From the NCBI RefSeq assembly GCF_019312595.1, contig NZ_JAHWDQ010000001.1:558001-622000 (forward strand): a DNA stretch of 64,000 nt, written 5' to 3'. This DNA is from Zhongshania aquimaris (GTDB lineage: Bacteria; Pseudomonadota; Gammaproteobacteria; Pseudomonadales; Spongiibacteraceae). The notes beneath the pieces were generated by a model. The model was not told where the DNA came from. It did not search any database and was given only the letters and a program-made list of their open reading frames with translations. Of this stretch, positions 30,247 through 41,651 are shown one piece after another. A program made the translations under genes and the position numbers. Each line of letters starts with the position of its first letter. Within the stretch, counting starts at the first letter, position 1.

Positions 30247-30951
30247 TTACAAACTAACAAGACGAGCGTTAACTTCCGTCAACACTCGGTTAAACACTTC
30301 TTCTATGCCCAAACCACTGCTATCAATGTGCACAGCGTCGTCTGCGGGCTTTAAAGGAGCTAATTCGCGCTCGGAATCACGCTTATCGCGGGCGCGTATC
30401 TCCCCTAAAAGGGTCGCGAGGTTAACATCATCGCCACTTGATTTCAACTGATTGTAGCGGCGCTCGGCACGCTCCTCAGCGCTTGCGGTTAAGAATATCT
30501 TGACCGGCGCAGTGGTGAATACCACCGTACCCATGTCTCGACCGTCAGCAACCAAACCTGGCGCCTTGGCAAAATCACGCTGGCGGCCTAATAACGCACT
30601 TCGTACAGCAGGAAGAACAGCAACTTTAGACGCTAGCATACCGGTCGCTTCTGTACGCAAATCTCCGCTTACGTCTTCACCCTCAAGAAGCACAAGAGTC
30701 GGCTCACCTGCCTCTCCGGCAACAAATTCAACGTCTAGATTTGCCGCCAATATGGCGATGGCTGCTTCGTCGTCAAAGGCGCAGCCGTGTTTATCAGCCG
30801 CCATACCAACCAAGCGGTACAAGGCGCCGCTATCTAATAAATGCCAGCCCAGGTGACGTGCTAATTTTTGGCACAAGGTACCTTTGCCAGACCCGCTGGG
30901 ACCGTCGATGGCAATTACCGGTGCAGCTAGCACTGCTATTGAATCACTCAT
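30247..30951 (-). CDS. cmk: Cytidylate kinase
   Basis: 234 residues; phosphorylates CMP and dCMP. P-loop [20 protein letters not shown]-binding segment [12 protein letters not shown], and lid ARDKRDSER. Its ATG overlaps the aroA stop by 4 bp, indicating coupled translation. Confidence 0.97.
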   Translation of the reverse strand: MSDSIAVLAAPVIAIDGPSGSGKGTLCQKLARHLGWHLLDSGALYRLVGMAADKHGCAFDDEAAIAILAANLDVEFVAGEAGEPTLVLLEGEDVSGDLRTEATGMLASKVAVLPAVRSALLGRQRDFAKAPGLVADGRDMGTVVFTTAPVKIFLTASAEERAERRYNQLKSSGDDVNLATLLGEIRARDKRDSERELAPLKPADDAVHIDSSGLGIEEVFNRVLTEVNARLVSL

Positions 30952-32249
30952 GCCTGCACTTCTATATTCATACCCAGCCCTGCGGCCAGGGACACAAAAT
31001 TGGGAAAAGACGTCGCCACATTATCGCAGCCTGTCACGCGAATAAGCTCGCTTGCCCGCAAAGAGGCAACTGCAAATGACATGGCGATACGGTGATCGTG
31101 ATGACTCTCAACCGTTGCACCGGTGATCTGCCCACCTTGAATAACGATACCGTCTTCGGTCGGCACGGCGCTGATCCCCATGGCTTGCAAGCCATCAGCC
31201 ATGACCTGAATACGGTCGCTTTCCTTTACCCGCAACTCTTCAGCTCCGGTTAATATCGTCTGCCCTTCAGCGCAGGCAGCAGCCACAAACAGCACCGGAA
31301 ACTCATCAATCGCCAAGGGCACCTGATCCTCAGGAATATTGATACCTTTGAGCTTCGCGTAACGAATGCGGATATCCGCCACCGGCTCACCGCCGATTTC
31401 GCGCTCATTAAATACCGTAATATCGCCACCCATCTCACGCAAAATATTAATTACGCCAATGCGGGTCGGGTTAATACCGACGTGCTCCAGCGTTAAATCT
31501 GCATTCGGTGTAATGCTCGCCGCCACCATAAAGAAGGCAGCCGAGGAGATATCAGCTGGCACATCTATATGTACGGCTTTTAAACGTCCGCCGCCCTGCA
31601 GCTTGGCAACCGGCCCATCAACTTCAACATCGTAACCAAAGCCACGCAGCATCCGCTCGCTATGATCGCGGGTTGGCGCTGGCTCAGTAGTACGGGTTTC
31701 ACCTTCGGCATACAAACCCGCCAACAGCACACAGGATTTCACCTGCGCACTCGCCATTGGCAGCACATAGTCAATACCTTTCAAGGGCTGACCGCCGCGC
31801 AAGGTTAACGGCGGACGACCACCTTCAGCTGTTTCTACCACCGCGCCCATTTCACGCAGTGGTTTAGCAACGCGCTCCATCGGACGTTTACTCAAAGACA
31901 CATCGCCGGTCATGGTCACGTCAAACTTTTGTCCTGCCAATAAGCCCGCCAGCAAACGCATTGAGGTACCGGAGTTACCAACATAAACATCACCCACCGG
32001 CGCCTTCAGCCCGTCGCGACCGACACCGTGAATACGCACTCGGCCATTTTCTGGACCTTCAATTTCAACACCCATCGCCCTAAATGCATTCAGCGTCGAC
32101 AGCGCATCTTCACCTTCTAAAAAACCATCCACGGTGGTCACGCCATCGGCGATCGCCCCTAACATAATCGAGCGGTGCGAGATTGACTTATCTCCCGGAA
32201 CTCGGGCCGTGCCGCGCATTTGACCACCGGGTTGTAACAAGAAATCCAC
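30948..32249 (-). CDS. aroA: 3-phosphoshikimate 1-carboxyvinyltransferase (EPSP synthase)
   Basis: 433 residues, GTG start. Motifs [15 protein letters not shown] and [14 protein letters not shown] bind phosphoshikimate and [14 protein letters not shown] and RVKESDRI follow. In Pseudomonas this domain is the C-terminal half of a TyrA-AroA fusion; here it is a separate gene 39 bp downstream of tyrA. Sixth step of the shikimate pathway. Confidence 0.97.
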   Translation of the reverse strand: MDFLLQPGGQMRGTARVPGDKSISHRSIMLGAIADGVTTVDGFLEGEDALSTLNAFRAMGVEIEGPENGRVRIHGVGRDGLKAPVGDVYVGNSGTSMRLLAGLLAGQKFDVTMTGDVSLSKRPMERVAKPLREMGAVVETAEGGRPPLTLRGGQPLKGIDYVLPMASAQVKSCVLLAGLYAEGETRTTEPAPTRDHSERMLRGFGYDVEVDGPVAKLQGGGRLKAVHIDVPADISSAAFFMVAASITPNADLTLEHVGINPTRIGVINILREMGGDITVFNEREIGGEPVADIRIRYAKLKGINIPEDQVPLAIDEFPVLFVAAACAEGQTILTGAEELRVKESDRIQVMADGLQAMGISAVPTEDGIVIQGGQITGATVESHHDHRIAMSFAVASLRASELIRVTGCDNVATSFPNFVSLAAGLGMNIEVQA

Positions 32250-32288
32250 GATAAAATTCTCTTTATAGGTAATCAGAAAAATAGGAAG

Positions 32289-33185
32289 TTACGATGAAGG
32301 GGACTTTTTTTGCCGAGCGAGATACTGCCCCAAAAAATGTTCATCGCGGGCGTGCTTGGCGCGCTCAAAGGTATCTAAAATCACATCACCGTCGCCGTCG
32401 GCAATCGCCCCTCGAACCGTATTTAAATGGGCTGCAAAGGTATCAATACCCTGCAGAATGGCGTCGCGATTTGCCAGCGCAATATCGTGCCACATGGTCG
32501 GATCGCTAGATGCGATGCGGGTGAAATCCCGAAAACCACCGGCCGCAAAACGAAATATATCCGCCGCAGCGCCGTTCTGGGCAAGCGCATCAACAAGGGT
32601 ATAGGCCAAAACATGGGGAAGATGACTGGTTGCTGCAAGCACCGCATCGTGCTCGGCAACATCCATACAAACAACTTCTGCGCCGCAGGTTTCCCACATC
32701 GATCGAACTAGCAATAGCGAGGCGTCAGACGTATTTGCGAGTGGTGTCAAAATCACCCTATGGTCAAGAAACAAGTCTACTGCCGACGCTTCAACACCAC
32801 TTTGCTCCGACCCTGCAATGGGATGACCGAGCACAAAATTCGGCGGTACTTCACCAAAAATTCGCTCCGCCGCTTTCTGAATATTGCCTTTTACACTAGC
32901 TACATCCGTTACAACCATATTAGCCGTCATCAAGGGCGCTAATTCGGCCATAACTTTTTCGGCCACTAGCGTAGGCGTGGCAATCACCACCACGTCGGCA
33001 CCCGCAACGGCCTCGGCCATATTCAATGTATAGGAATCAATCACTCCAAGCTGCAATCCGCGCTCGAGTGACTCAGCACGCCGCCCGGTAGCGACTACTT
33101 CACCGACCGCACCCTGTGCTTTTAAGGCCTTGGCGAGGGAGCCGCCCATCAGCCCCAAGCCAATAATGGTGAGCTTATTGATCAA
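32289..33185 (-). CDS. tyrA: Prephenate dehydrogenase (TyrA family)
   Basis: About 298 residues: Rossmann motif TIIGLGLMGGSLAKAL, GHPIAGSEQSGVEA and HDAVLAATSHLPHVLAY, with the dehydrogenase helical domain to the end. It makes tyrosine precursors by NAD(P)-dependent oxidation. GTG codons at 33197 and 33191 and a TTG at 33185 can start it; GAGG with 7-bp spacing favours TTG 33185. The start overlaps the end of hisC by 11 bp. Confidence 0.92.
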   Translation of the reverse strand: MINKLTIIGLGLMGGSLAKALKAQGAVGEVVATGRRAESLERGLQLGVIDSYTLNMAEAVAGADVVVIATPTLVAEKVMAELAPLMTANMVVTDVASVKGNIQKAAERIFGEVPPNFVLGHPIAGSEQSGVEASAVDLFLDHRVILTPLANTSDASLLLVRSMWETCGAEVVCMDVAEHDAVLAATSHLPHVLAYTLVDALAQNGAAADIFRFAAGGFRDFTRIASSDPTMWHDIALANRDAILQGIDTFAAHLNTVRGAIADGDGDVILDTFERAKHARDEHFLGQYLARQKKSPSS

Positions 33186-34293
33186 GAACACCCTCACTTT
33201 TTAATTTTTGCAGTGCGCTTAAAAAACGCGCATTTTCATGTTCTAAGCCAATTGAAACTCGTAAATGCTTAGGCATTTGATATACCCCCACCGGCCGCAC
33301 AATCACACCTTCTTTTAATAAGGCTTGATAAATCGGCATAGCGTCACAGGGCAACTCAAGAGCAACAAAATTTCCTACCGAGGGAATGTAAGTCAATCCC
33401 AGCGCATCGAAGCCCGAACATAGCTGCAGCATACCCGCGCTGTTGACCTGCTGACTGCGAGCTAAATAGTCCTGATCGTCCAACACCGCCACCGCCGCCG
33501 ACATCGCCGGAATACTGACATTGAAGGGCGCGCGCACACGGTTTAATAAATCAGCAATTTGCGGACTGCTAACGCCGTAGCCAATTCTCAGTCCAGCCAA
33601 GCCATAGGCCTTGGAAAAAGTCCGCGTGACAATAATATTGGGATAATCGCCAAGAAACGTCAGTCCATCGGGGAAATCCTCGACACCGGCAAACTCCACA
33701 TAGGCTTCATCGAGAACGACGATGACGTGCTCAGGCACTTTGGCCAAAAACGAACTCAGGGCCTCGCGACCAAGGTAATTACCCGTGGGATTATTGGGGT
33801 TGGCAATAAAAACAACTTTGGTATCTGCCTCAATCGCCGCCGCCATGGCGTCGAGGTCATGTCCCCAATTCTTTGCCGGCGTGACAATCGCTCGTGCACC
33901 GACAGCCTGTACCGCAATAGGGTAAACAATAAAAGCGTACTGCGAAAATACCGCTGAACTGCCGGCACTCAGAAAGGTGCGGGCAATCAAATCCAAAACA
34001 TCGTTAGAACCATTGCCGAGGGTAAATTGGTTTTCATGCACAGCCAATTTAGCTGCGAGCTTTTTCTTTAACTCAAAACCGCTTGCATCAGGGTAGAGAT
34101 GAGACTGCTTTAACGCAGTTTGCGCGGCGGCCATTGCCACGGGCGACGGCCCCAAGGGATTTTCATTACTCGCCAGCTTAACGACGCTGTCCAAACCCAG
34201 TTCACGCTGCAGCTCTTCTATGGGCTTGCCAGGCTGGTAGGGATGCAAACCCTGAACGCCGACATTTGCCAATGCAAACACATCACACGCCAC
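33175..34293 (-). CDS. hisC: Histidinol-phosphate aminotransferase family
   Basis: 372 residues, fold-type I PLP enzyme: LASNENPLGPSP, NGSNDVLDLIARTF, NPNNPTGNYL and the PLP lysine in TRTFSKAYGLAGLRIGYG. In Pseudomonas the gene at this position (hisC2) lies in the aromatic cluster and probably acts on aromatic substrates. GTG start with GAGGG 8 bp upstream. Confidence 0.94.
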   Translation of the reverse strand: MACDVFALANVGVQGLHPYQPGKPIEELQRELGLDSVVKLASNENPLGPSPVAMAAAQTALKQSHLYPDASGFELKKKLAAKLAVHENQFTLGNGSNDVLDLIARTFLSAGSSAVFSQYAFIVYPIAVQAVGARAIVTPAKNWGHDLDAMAAAIEADTKVVFIANPNNPTGNYLGREALSSFLAKVPEHVIVVLDEAYVEFAGVEDFPDGLTFLGDYPNIIVTRTFSKAYGLAGLRIGYGVSSPQIADLLNRVRAPFNVSIPAMSAAVAVLDDQDYLARSQQVNSAGMLQLCSGFDALGLTYIPSVGNFVALELPCDAMPIYQALLKEGVIVRPVGVYQMPKHLRVSIGLEHENARFLSALQKLKSEGVLDQ

Positions 34294-34328
34294 TCAATTC
34301 ACCCTCTACAAATAGGCCAAACACGGTG

Positions 34329-35474
34329 TTATATCGCCGCCTTGGGATAAGACCCCAAGACTTTAAACATAATGGAATGCTGCTCAATATCTTTCAGAAT
34401 ATCGACGATAATGGCATCGTCGCGATGGCCTTCAAACTCGATAAAGAAAACATAAGTCCAGGGCTCGGTTCGCGACGGTCGCGTATCGATACGGGTGAGC
34501 ATCACATCTGCTTTCTGAAAAGGCTCCAATAATTTAAACAGGGCGCCCGGACGATTGCGCGCCGACACTACCAAGGAGGTCTTGTCACGCCCGCTGGCGG
34601 CCACATCTTCACGACCGATGATTAAAAAGCGCGTCGTGTTATCAGGCTGATCTTCAATATTTGCCGCCAATTGCGTCAAGCCATACTGCTGCTCAGCCAA
34701 CTCACCGGCAACAGCGGCAACGCCCTCTTCTTCCGCTGCCATTCTGGCAGCTTCACCGTTACTGCTCACCGCCGAACGTTCAACACCTGGATAGTGTGCG
34801 TCTAACCAGCGACGACTTTGTGCCAAAGCTTGTTGATGCGCACAAATCCGCGTTATTGGCTTATCTTTTCCGTCTTTACTCACCAGCAAATGCAAGCGAA
34901 TACGCAGCTCTAGCTCACCACATATTTTTAATGGGGAGTTGATAAACGCATCAAGAGTGTGAGAAACCATGCCCTCGGTAGAATTTTCTACCGGCACCAC
35001 GCCGTAATGACACTGGCCATTGGCGACCTTTGCAAACACATCATCAATAGATGCTTGTGGCACGCTGACAACAGCATGGCCAAAGTGCTTGAGCGCCGCC
35101 GCCTGACTAAAGGTACCCAGCGGCCCCAGATACGCCACTTCCATCGGCTTCTCTAGAGCCAAACACGCCGACATAATTTCGCGAAAAATAAACGCCACGG
35201 TGTCATCTGCCAGCGGGCCTTTATTCGCCGCCTTCACCCGCGCCAACACCTGCGCTTCGCGCTCGGGCCGATAAAATAGTAATTGCTGTGAACTACTGCT
35301 ATCGGCACTCGACTCAAATTGCTGGGCCGCAGCAAACTCCCGCAGCTTAACCTCGGCAACTTGTTGGGCACAGCTTGCGCGCCGATTTAGCAGATCATGA
35401 ATCTGGGTATCGATGCTATCAATGCTTTGACGTAAATCATCAAGACTCACTGGCGGCGTTTTAGATTCGCTCAT
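34329..35474 (-). CDS. pheA: Bifunctional chorismate mutase / prephenate dehydratase (P-protein)
   Basis: 381 residues from the ATG 4 bp after the serC stop. The chorismate mutase domain (DLRQSIDSIDTQIHDLLNRR) carries a short Ser/Gln-rich insertion before FYRPEREAQVL. Prephenate dehydratase follows (VAYLGPLGTFSQAAALKHFG, VPVENSTEGMV, TTRFLIIGRE) and a C-terminal ACT domain (NRPGALFKLLEPF; RIDTRPSRTEPW) that senses phenylalanine. Confidence 0.96.
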   Translation of the reverse strand: MSESKTPPVSLDDLRQSIDSIDTQIHDLLNRRASCAQQVAEVKLREFAAAQQFESSADSSSSQQLLFYRPEREAQVLARVKAANKGPLADDTVAFIFREIMSACLALEKPMEVAYLGPLGTFSQAAALKHFGHAVVSVPQASIDDVFAKVANGQCHYGVVPVENSTEGMVSHTLDAFINSPLKICGELELRIRLHLLVSKDGKDKPITRICAHQQALAQSRRWLDAHYPGVERSAVSSNGEAARMAAEEEGVAAVAGELAEQQYGLTQLAANIEDQPDNTTRFLIIGREDVAASGRDKTSLVVSARNRPGALFKLLEPFQKADVMLTRIDTRPSRTEPWTYVFFIEFEGHRDDAIIVDILKDIEQHSIMFKVLGSYPKAAI

Positions 35475-35478
35475 AGTC

Positions 35479-36558
35479 TCAGCCGTTTTGTTGTGCAAAA
35501 TCTTTCATGTAAGCAATCAGCGCGTCGACAGCTTCTTCCGGCACAGCGTTATACACGCTTGCCCGCATACCACCTACCGAGCGATGACCTTTCAAATTCA
35601 GCAAGCCGGCCTCTTCTGCACCGGCAAGAAACGCCTTATCCAAACTTGCGTCCGCTAACACAAAGGGGATATTCATTAAAGAGCGGCTAGCTACCTCAAC
35701 GGGGTTGCTGTAAAAACCGCTGGCATCAATATAGCTATACAACTTTTCTGCCTTGCGACGGTTAACCACTTCCATCGCCTCCAGGCCACCCTGCGCCTTC
35801 AACCACTTAAAGACCAAGCCAGCCAAATACCACGCCAATGTCGGCGGCGTGTTGTACATAGAATCGTTATCGGCGGCGGTTTTATAATCCAACATGGTCG
35901 GCGTAATCGAGCTGGCTTTGCCCAGAAAATCTTTGCGAACAATGACGATCGTCAAACCCGCAGGCCCAATATTCTTTTGTGCGCCAGCGTAAATTAAGCC
36001 AAATTTATTTACATCAATTGGACGCGACAAAATGGTAGACGACATATCGGCAACCAGTGGCACCTTGCTTTCTGGCGTCCAGAAAAACTCCAGACCGCCA
36101 ATAGTTTCGTTTGGCGTATAGTGCAAATACGCCGCATCTTCACTAAGCTTCCAAGTGTCAAAAGCCGGAATAGTTGTGAAGTTAGTGTCTTCGGAGCTGG
36201 CAACCACATTCACATTGGCGTAGCGCTTGGCTTCTTTTATGGCCTTTTTAGACCATTCGCCGGTGTTGACATAATCAACGACCTTGCCTTCACCCATCAG
36301 GTTTAACGGCACAGCAGAGAACTGACTGCTGGCGCCGCCCTGCAAGAACAATACGGCGTAGTGGTCAGAAATTCCCATCAGCTCGCGCAAATCGGCTTCC
36401 GCCTCGTTGGCGATACCGACCATTTCATCGGAGCGATGGCTCATTTCCATGACCGATAAACCTCGGCCCTGCCAATCCATTAGCTGCTCGCTGGCTTCTT
36501 TCAACACTGACTCTGGAATTGAAGCCGGACCTGCACAAAAATTAAAACGACGCGCCAT
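35479..36558 (-). CDS. serC: Phosphoserine aminotransferase
   Basis: 359 residues (E. coli 362), class V aminotransferase. FCAGPASIPESVL at the N-terminus, MEMSHRSDEM, and the PLP lysine in YAGAQKNIGPAGL. Used for serine and pyridoxal phosphate synthesis. It begins the serC-pheA-hisC-tyrA-aroA-cmk run 99 bp downstream of gyrA. Confidence 0.97.
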   Translation of the reverse strand: MARRFNFCAGPASIPESVLKEASEQLMDWQGRGLSVMEMSHRSDEMVGIANEAEADLRELMGISDHYAVLFLQGGASSQFSAVPLNLMGEGKVVDYVNTGEWSKKAIKEAKRYANVNVVASSEDTNFTTIPAFDTWKLSEDAAYLHYTPNETIGGLEFFWTPESKVPLVADMSSTILSRPIDVNKFGLIYAGAQKNIGPAGLTIVIVRKDFLGKASSITPTMLDYKTAADNDSMYNTPPTLAWYLAGLVFKWLKAQGGLEAMEVVNRRKAEKLYSYIDASGFYSNPVEVASRSLMNIPFVLADASLDKAFLAGAEEAGLLNLKGHRSVGGMRASVYNAVPEEAVDALIAYMKDFAQQNG

Positions 36559-36657
36559 CTTGAATCGCCACTCCGAAAGATTAAAAAATAAAAAAACAAA
36601 CGGCGCCAGCGGCGTCGCTACTCATTACTTAGCTAGAACAGGGAATAGTGCCAAGGA

Positions 36658-39318
36658 TTACTCCTCGCCGCTATCATCCGCAGGCGCTGCTGCATCGTCA
36701 CCGTCAGTGCTGACGGCTTCGCCGGCAATCACATCGTCTGTGGTCGCAGTGTCAGTGTCAGCATCTTCATCGACCTGCAGCAATTTCTCGTCTTCTTCCT
36801 CAACGCGCTGCACACCCACCAGATGTTCGTCTTCTTTCAAACGAATAACCCGAACACCCTGGGTGTTACGACTGAGAATCGAGACTTCGTCAGTGCGGGT
36901 ACGCACCAAAGTGCCTTGATCACTAATCAGCATTAAGTCGTCGCCCTCGAAGACCTGAACCGCACCGACCAACGGCCCGTTGCGCTCGCTCATCGCCATG
37001 GCGATAACACCGCGATTACCGCGGCCTTTTGCTGGGAAGTCTTCTACTAATGTGCGCTTACCGTAACCGTTCTCAGAAACGGTCAGCACCCGACCGCCTT
37101 CTTGCGGAATAATCATCGCAATAGCACGCTGATCTTCGTCCATACGAATACCGCGCACACCGCGCGCTGTACGCCCCATCGCCCGAACAGCCGCTTCGGG
37201 GAATCTAGCCGCTTTGCCGGCGCTGGTTAATAACAAAATATCATTTTCGCCGTTGGTGATTGCAGTGCCAATCAGCACATCACCTTCGTCCAGTTCAATC
37301 GCGCGCAAACCGACGCTGCGCTGACGAGAGAAGGCTTCCAATGGCGTCTTTTTCACGGTACCGAAACCGGTAGCCATAAAAATGAAATAGCCTTCAGTGT
37401 ATTCATTAACAGGCAAAATTGATGTGATGCGCTCGTTGGCGTCTAACGGCAATAAATTTACCATCGGACGACCGCGAGAGTTACGACCCGCTACAGGAAT
37501 TTGGTAGGCACGCAACCAATATACTTTACCGATATTCGAGAAACACAAAATCGTGGTATGGGTATTCACCACCAATAAATGTTCAACAAAATCTTCATCT
37601 TTAACCGAGGTTGCCGACTTACCCATACCACCGCGGCGCTGGGCTTGGTAGGTATCTAATGGCTGCGACTTGGCGTAACCGCCATTAGAAATAGTGACAA
37701 CGCGGTCTTCTTCTGGAATTAAATCTTCGTGATTAAGATCAAGTTGTGATGCAACGATTTCACTGCGACGCTCATCGCCGTAATCGGCAACCACTTGCTC
37801 TAATTCACCGCGAATAACCGCGATAAGCACATCGGGATTCGCCAGAATATTTAAGTATTCTGCAATTTCCAGCAGACGCTCCTGGTACTCGCCCAGCAGT
37901 TTTTCGTGCTCAAGGCCAGTCAGTTTTTGCAGACGTAAATCAAGAATCGCCTGAACTTGCACAGGCGACAAATAATACTGGCCGTCACGCATACCATACT
38001 GATCTTCAAGATCGTCAGGGCGGCAGGCGTTTTCGCCAGCGCGCTCTAACATGCCAGCTACATCGCCCAATTTCCAAGGGCGCGAGATCAAACTGTCTTT
38101 GGCTTCTTGCGTGGTTGCAGAAGCTTTAATAGTGGCAATAATTTCATCAATATTTGAAATCGCAACCGCCAAACCTTCCAGCACATGACCGCGTTCACGC
38201 GCCTTGCGCAATAGGAACACGGTACGCCGAGTAACCACTTCGCGACGATGGCGAATGAAATACTCAAGCAGCTGCTTCAGGTTTAAAATACGTGGCTGAT
38301 TATCGACCAGCGCCACGATATTGATACCAAACACATTCTGCAATTGGGTTTGGGCGTAAAGGTTGTTCAAAATGACTTCGCCGCTTTCGCCGCGTTTCAT
38401 TTCTATTACCACGCGCATACCGTCTTTATCAGACTCGTCGCGCAGTTCAGAAATGCCTTCGATCTTCTTCTCTTTAACCAGCTCGGCGATCTTCTCAATC
38501 AAGCGCGCCTTGTTTACTTGGTAAGGCAGCTCGTGAATAAGAATGGTCTCGCGATGGGTTTTTTCATCGACGATCACTTCAGCGCGGGCGCGAACATAGA
38601 TACGACCACGGCCCGTTCTATAGGCTTCTACAATACCAGCGCGGCCATTGATGATCGCCGCCGTTGGGAAATCTGGACCAGGAATGTGCTCCATCAACTG
38701 GTCAACCGTAATCTCCGGGTCGTCCAGCAAGGCCAAACAGCCGTTAATGACTTCGGTTAAATTATGTGGCGGAATATTGGTCGCCATACCAACCGCAATA
38801 CCCGAGGAGCCATTGATCAATAGCGCGGGAATTTTAGTGGGCATCACCGCCGGAATTTGCTCGGTGCCATCGTAGTTAGGCACCCAATCCACGGTTTCCT
38901 TGTCTAGATCGGCGAGAATTTCGTGGGCGATTTTGCGCATACGAATTTCGGTATAACGCATGGCCGCCGCATTATCACCGTCGATAGAACCGAAGTTACC
39001 CTGCCCATCGACCAGCATATAGCGCAGCGAAAACGGCTGCGCCATCCGAACGATGGTGTCGTATACCGCAGAATCGCCATGCGGGTGGTATTTACCAATG
39101 ACGTCACCCACCACACGGGCGGACTTCTTATAGCCTTTATTCCAGTCATTGCCGAGTTCGCTCATGGCGAACAGCACACGGCGGTGAACTGGTTTTAGAC
39201 CGTCTCGCACATCGGGCAGTGCCCGGCCGACGATAACGCTCATTGCATAATCAAGGTAGGACTGCTTTAGCTCGTCCTCGATATTTACCGGCAGAATCTC
39301 TTTAGCTATATCAGCCAT
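36658..39318 (-). CDS. gyrA: DNA gyrase subunit A
   Basis: 886 residues (E. coli 875). The catalytic tyrosine is Y122 in MRYTEIRM, and the quinolone-resistance region keeps Ser83 and Asp87 ([10 protein letters not shown]), i.e. the sensitive residues. The C-terminal half is the six-bladed DNA-wrapping domain with the GyrA box QRRGGMGK, ending in a long acidic tail rich in Asp, Glu and Thr. The tail is typical of regulatory C-terminal extensions. Confidence 0.98.
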   Translation of the reverse strand: MADIAKEILPVNIEDELKQSYLDYAMSVIVGRALPDVRDGLKPVHRRVLFAMSELGNDWNKGYKKSARVVGDVIGKYHPHGDSAVYDTIVRMAQPFSLRYMLVDGQGNFGSIDGDNAAAMRYTEIRMRKIAHEILADLDKETVDWVPNYDGTEQIPAVMPTKIPALLINGSSGIAVGMATNIPPHNLTEVINGCLALLDDPEITVDQLMEHIPGPDFPTAAIINGRAGIVEAYRTGRGRIYVRARAEVIVDEKTHRETILIHELPYQVNKARLIEKIAELVKEKKIEGISELRDESDKDGMRVVIEMKRGESGEVILNNLYAQTQLQNVFGINIVALVDNQPRILNLKQLLEYFIRHRREVVTRRTVFLLRKARERGHVLEGLAVAISNIDEIIATIKASATTQEAKDSLISRPWKLGDVAGMLERAGENACRPDDLEDQYGMRDGQYYLSPVQVQAILDLRLQKLTGLEHEKLLGEYQERLLEIAEYLNILANPDVLIAVIRGELEQVVADYGDERRSEIVASQLDLNHEDLIPEEDRVVTISNGGYAKSQPLDTYQAQRRGGMGKSATSVKDEDFVEHLLVVNTHTTILCFSNIGKVYWLRAYQIPVAGRNSRGRPMVNLLPLDANERITSILPVNEYTEGYFIFMATGFGTVKKTPLEAFSRQRSVGLRAIELDEGDVLIGTAITNGENDILLLTSAGKAARFPEAAVRAMGRTARGVRGIRMDEDQRAIAMIIPQEGGRVLTVSENGYGKRTLVEDFPAKGRGNRGVIAMAMSERNGPLVGAVQVFEGDDLMLISDQGTLVRTRTDEVSILSRNTQGVRVIRLKEDEHLVGVQRVEEEDEKLLQVDEDADTDTATTDDVIAGEAVSTDGDDAAAPADDSGEE

Positions 39319-39589
39319 GAACGGGGTAGTTCCTTATTATGGATAGTCGTCACGCGGCAGTGTCGCCTCGAAATCGGCCTTATCCGGTATTAACTCACCA
39401 CTGCCACCGTCTCCGCCGACGGCGCAGCTGGTCTAAGCGGAAAATAAAGCGGCAATGATAGCATAAATCTCAAGCCCGTAGACAGTTCAAAATCGCCGTA
39501 AATCAATGTGCTACCGCAACAAAGGCGACCACAGTCGCCGCGTTAACAGGTATACTTGCGCCTTTGCATAAACAGATACGGACAGCCTC

Positions 39590-40918
39590 ATGCCTGCCCA
39601 AAGCCCACAAGTCGTCGACACCCTTATATTTGCACGCTGGATTATTCCCGTCGCACCCAATTGCACACCGCTAATTAACCATGCGCTAGCTATTCGCAAT
39701 GGTGAGATATGCGCCCTGCTGCCCGCTCAAGACGCGGAGAGTATTGAAGCCGGCGAAGTGCTGCGACTCAGCAATCACGTGCTCATGCCCGGTCTTATAA
39801 ACGCCCACGGGCACGCAGCCATGAGTTTATTTCGAGGTATGGCCGACGACAAACCGCTGCACACCTGGCTCAATGACCATATTTGGCCCGCCGAAGGTCG
39901 CTGGGTCGACGAGGCATTTGTTCGCGACGGCTGCGAGCTCGCCATTGCTGAAATGCTGCGCAGTGGCACCACCACATTTAGCGATATGTACTTTTTCCCC
40001 GAGGCCGCCGCTACCGTCATTCGCAAGGCAGGCATTCGCGCCCAGCTCAGCTTTCCTATATTTGACTTCCCCTGCGCCTGGGGTAGCGGCCCCGACGACT
40101 ATTTGCGCAAGGGTCTCGCCCTGCGGGACGAGCTAAAACACAGCAAACTGATTACGGTAGCCTTCGGCCCCCACGCGCCTTACACAGTGGGTGACGACGC
40201 CATGCAGCGGGTGGCCACCCTCGCCGCCGAGGCTGACGCCGCCATTCAAATTCACCTGCACGAAACCCAGCAGGAAATCGACGACGCCGTCGCCCAAACC
40301 GGCAAGCGCCCCATCGCCCGCCTCGCCGAATTAGGTTTGCTCGGGCCAAAAACCCAGTGCGTACACCTCGCGGCGTTAAACGACGAGGACATCAACACCC
40401 TCGCTAACTATGGCTGTCAGGCAATTCACTGCCCAGAATCAAATATGAAATTGGCCAGCGGCTTTTCTCCCGTAGAGAAAATGCGCGCAGCCGGCATTAA
40501 TGTCGCGCTCGGCACCGATGGCGCCGCCAGTAATAACGACCTCGACCTATTCAGCGAAATGCGCAGTGCAGCGCTGCTCGGCAAAGTCGTGGCCGGTGAC
40601 GCCAGCGCCCTACCCGACCACTTCGCACTCACAATGGCGACTCTAAACGGCGCCAAAGCGCTAGGCATAGATCACCTAGTCGGCAGCCTGGAAGTGGGCA
40701 AACAGGCCGACGTGATCGCCATCGATCTATCAGCGCTGGAACAGCAACCTATTTACAGCCCTGTTTCACAACTGGTTTACACCAATATCAGTCATCAGGT
40801 TCGCTATAGCTGGATCATGGGCCGCAAGGTACTGGATAATGGCGAACTGACCACGCTAGACCGCCGCGACATCATTACTCGCGCTGAACTCTGGCGCACA
40901 AGAATTAGCGGAGAATAA
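39590..40918 (+). CDS. mtaD: 5'-methylthioadenosine/S-adenosylhomocysteine deaminase (TRZ/ATZ family)
   Basis: 442 residues, metal-dependent amidohydrolase: [19 protein letters not shown] with the two first metal histidines, [19 protein letters not shown] and [13 protein letters not shown] with the metal aspartate. In Pseudomonas the orthologue at this locus deaminates methylthioadenosine. It is divergent from gyrA (271-bp spacer with both promoters) and lies 1 bp before ubiG. Confidence 0.9.
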   Translation: MPAQSPQVVDTLIFARWIIPVAPNCTPLINHALAIRNGEICALLPAQDAESIEAGEVLRLSNHVLMPGLINAHGHAAMSLFRGMADDKPLHTWLNDHIWPAEGRWVDEAFVRDGCELAIAEMLRSGTTTFSDMYFFPEAAATVIRKAGIRAQLSFPIFDFPCAWGSGPDDYLRKGLALRDELKHSKLITVAFGPHAPYTVGDDAMQRVATLAAEADAAIQIHLHETQQEIDDAVAQTGKRPIARLAELGLLGPKTQCVHLAALNDEDINTLANYGCQAIHCPESNMKLASGFSPVEKMRAAGINVALGTDGAASNNDLDLFSEMRSAALLGKVVAGDASALPDHFALTMATLNGAKALGIDHLVGSLEVGKQADVIAIDLSALEQQPIYSPVSQLVYTNISHQVRYSWIMGRKVLDNGELTTLDRRDIITRAELWRTRISGE

Positions 40919-40919
40919 A

Positions 40920-41651
40920 ATGCAGCACGCGGAATCGCAGAAACAGCATAGAAACAACGTCGACCCAGCAGAAATTGCCAAGTTTGAAGAACTGGCTCAC
41001 CGCTGGTGGGATCGCAACAGCGAGTTCAAACCCCTGCACGACATCAATCCGCTGCGCGTCAATTATATCGACGAGCGCTCACCGCTCGCCGAACGTCGGG
41101 TCGTGGATGTGGGCTGCGGTGGCGGCATTTTATCGGAAGCCATGTTTCAGCGCGGCGCCCGCGTTAAAGGCATCGACATGGGCGAAACACCCTTGAGCGT
41201 TGCCCGCCTCCACCAGCTAGAGTCCGGCGCCAAGGTCGAATACTTTCAAACCACCGCCGAAGAACTCGCCGCCGATGAACCCGGCAGCTACGACATCGTG
41301 ACCTGCCTGGAAATGCTGGAGCACGTTCCCGACCCATCCTCTGTTATTCGCGCCTGCGCAGCGCTGTGCAAACCGGGTGGCGACATTTACTTTTCTACCA
41401 TCAACCGCAACCCCAAAGCCTTTATGTTTGCGATTGTCGGCGCCGAGTATTTACTGAAAATGCTGCCCAAGGGCACCCACGACTTCAGCCGCTTCATTCG
41501 CCCCGCCGAACTGGGAAACTGGGTTCGCGATGCCGGCCTGCAAATGCAACATATGACGGGGCTCACCTATAACCCGCTGCTGCGCACTTATCGACTTAAC
41601 GACAAAGACGTCGATGTAAACTATATGATCCACGTTAAGAAGCCCGCCTAA
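40920..41651 (+). CDS. ubiG: Ubiquinone biosynthesis O-methyltransferase
   Basis: 243 residues, class I SAM methyltransferase: [18 protein letters not shown] signature, SAM loop [15 protein letters not shown], and [11 protein letters not shown]. Catalyses both O-methylations of the ubiquinone ring. The stop shares one base with the next ATG. Confidence 0.97.
   Translation: MQHAESQKQHRNNVDPAEIAKFEELAHRWWDRNSEFKPLHDINPLRVNYIDERSPLAERRVVDVGCGGGILSEAMFQRGARVKGIDMGETPLSVARLHQLESGAKVEYFQTTAEELAADEPGSYDIVTCLEMLEHVPDPSSVIRACAALCKPGGDIYFSTINRNPKAFMFAIVGAEYLLKMLPKGTHDFSRFIRPAELGNWVRDAGLQMQHMTGLTYNPLLRTYRLNDKDVDVNYMIHVKKPA

Noticed and set aside
37600-39318. Quinolone resistance changes in gyrA
   Set aside because: Ser83 and Asp87 are both the sensitive residues.
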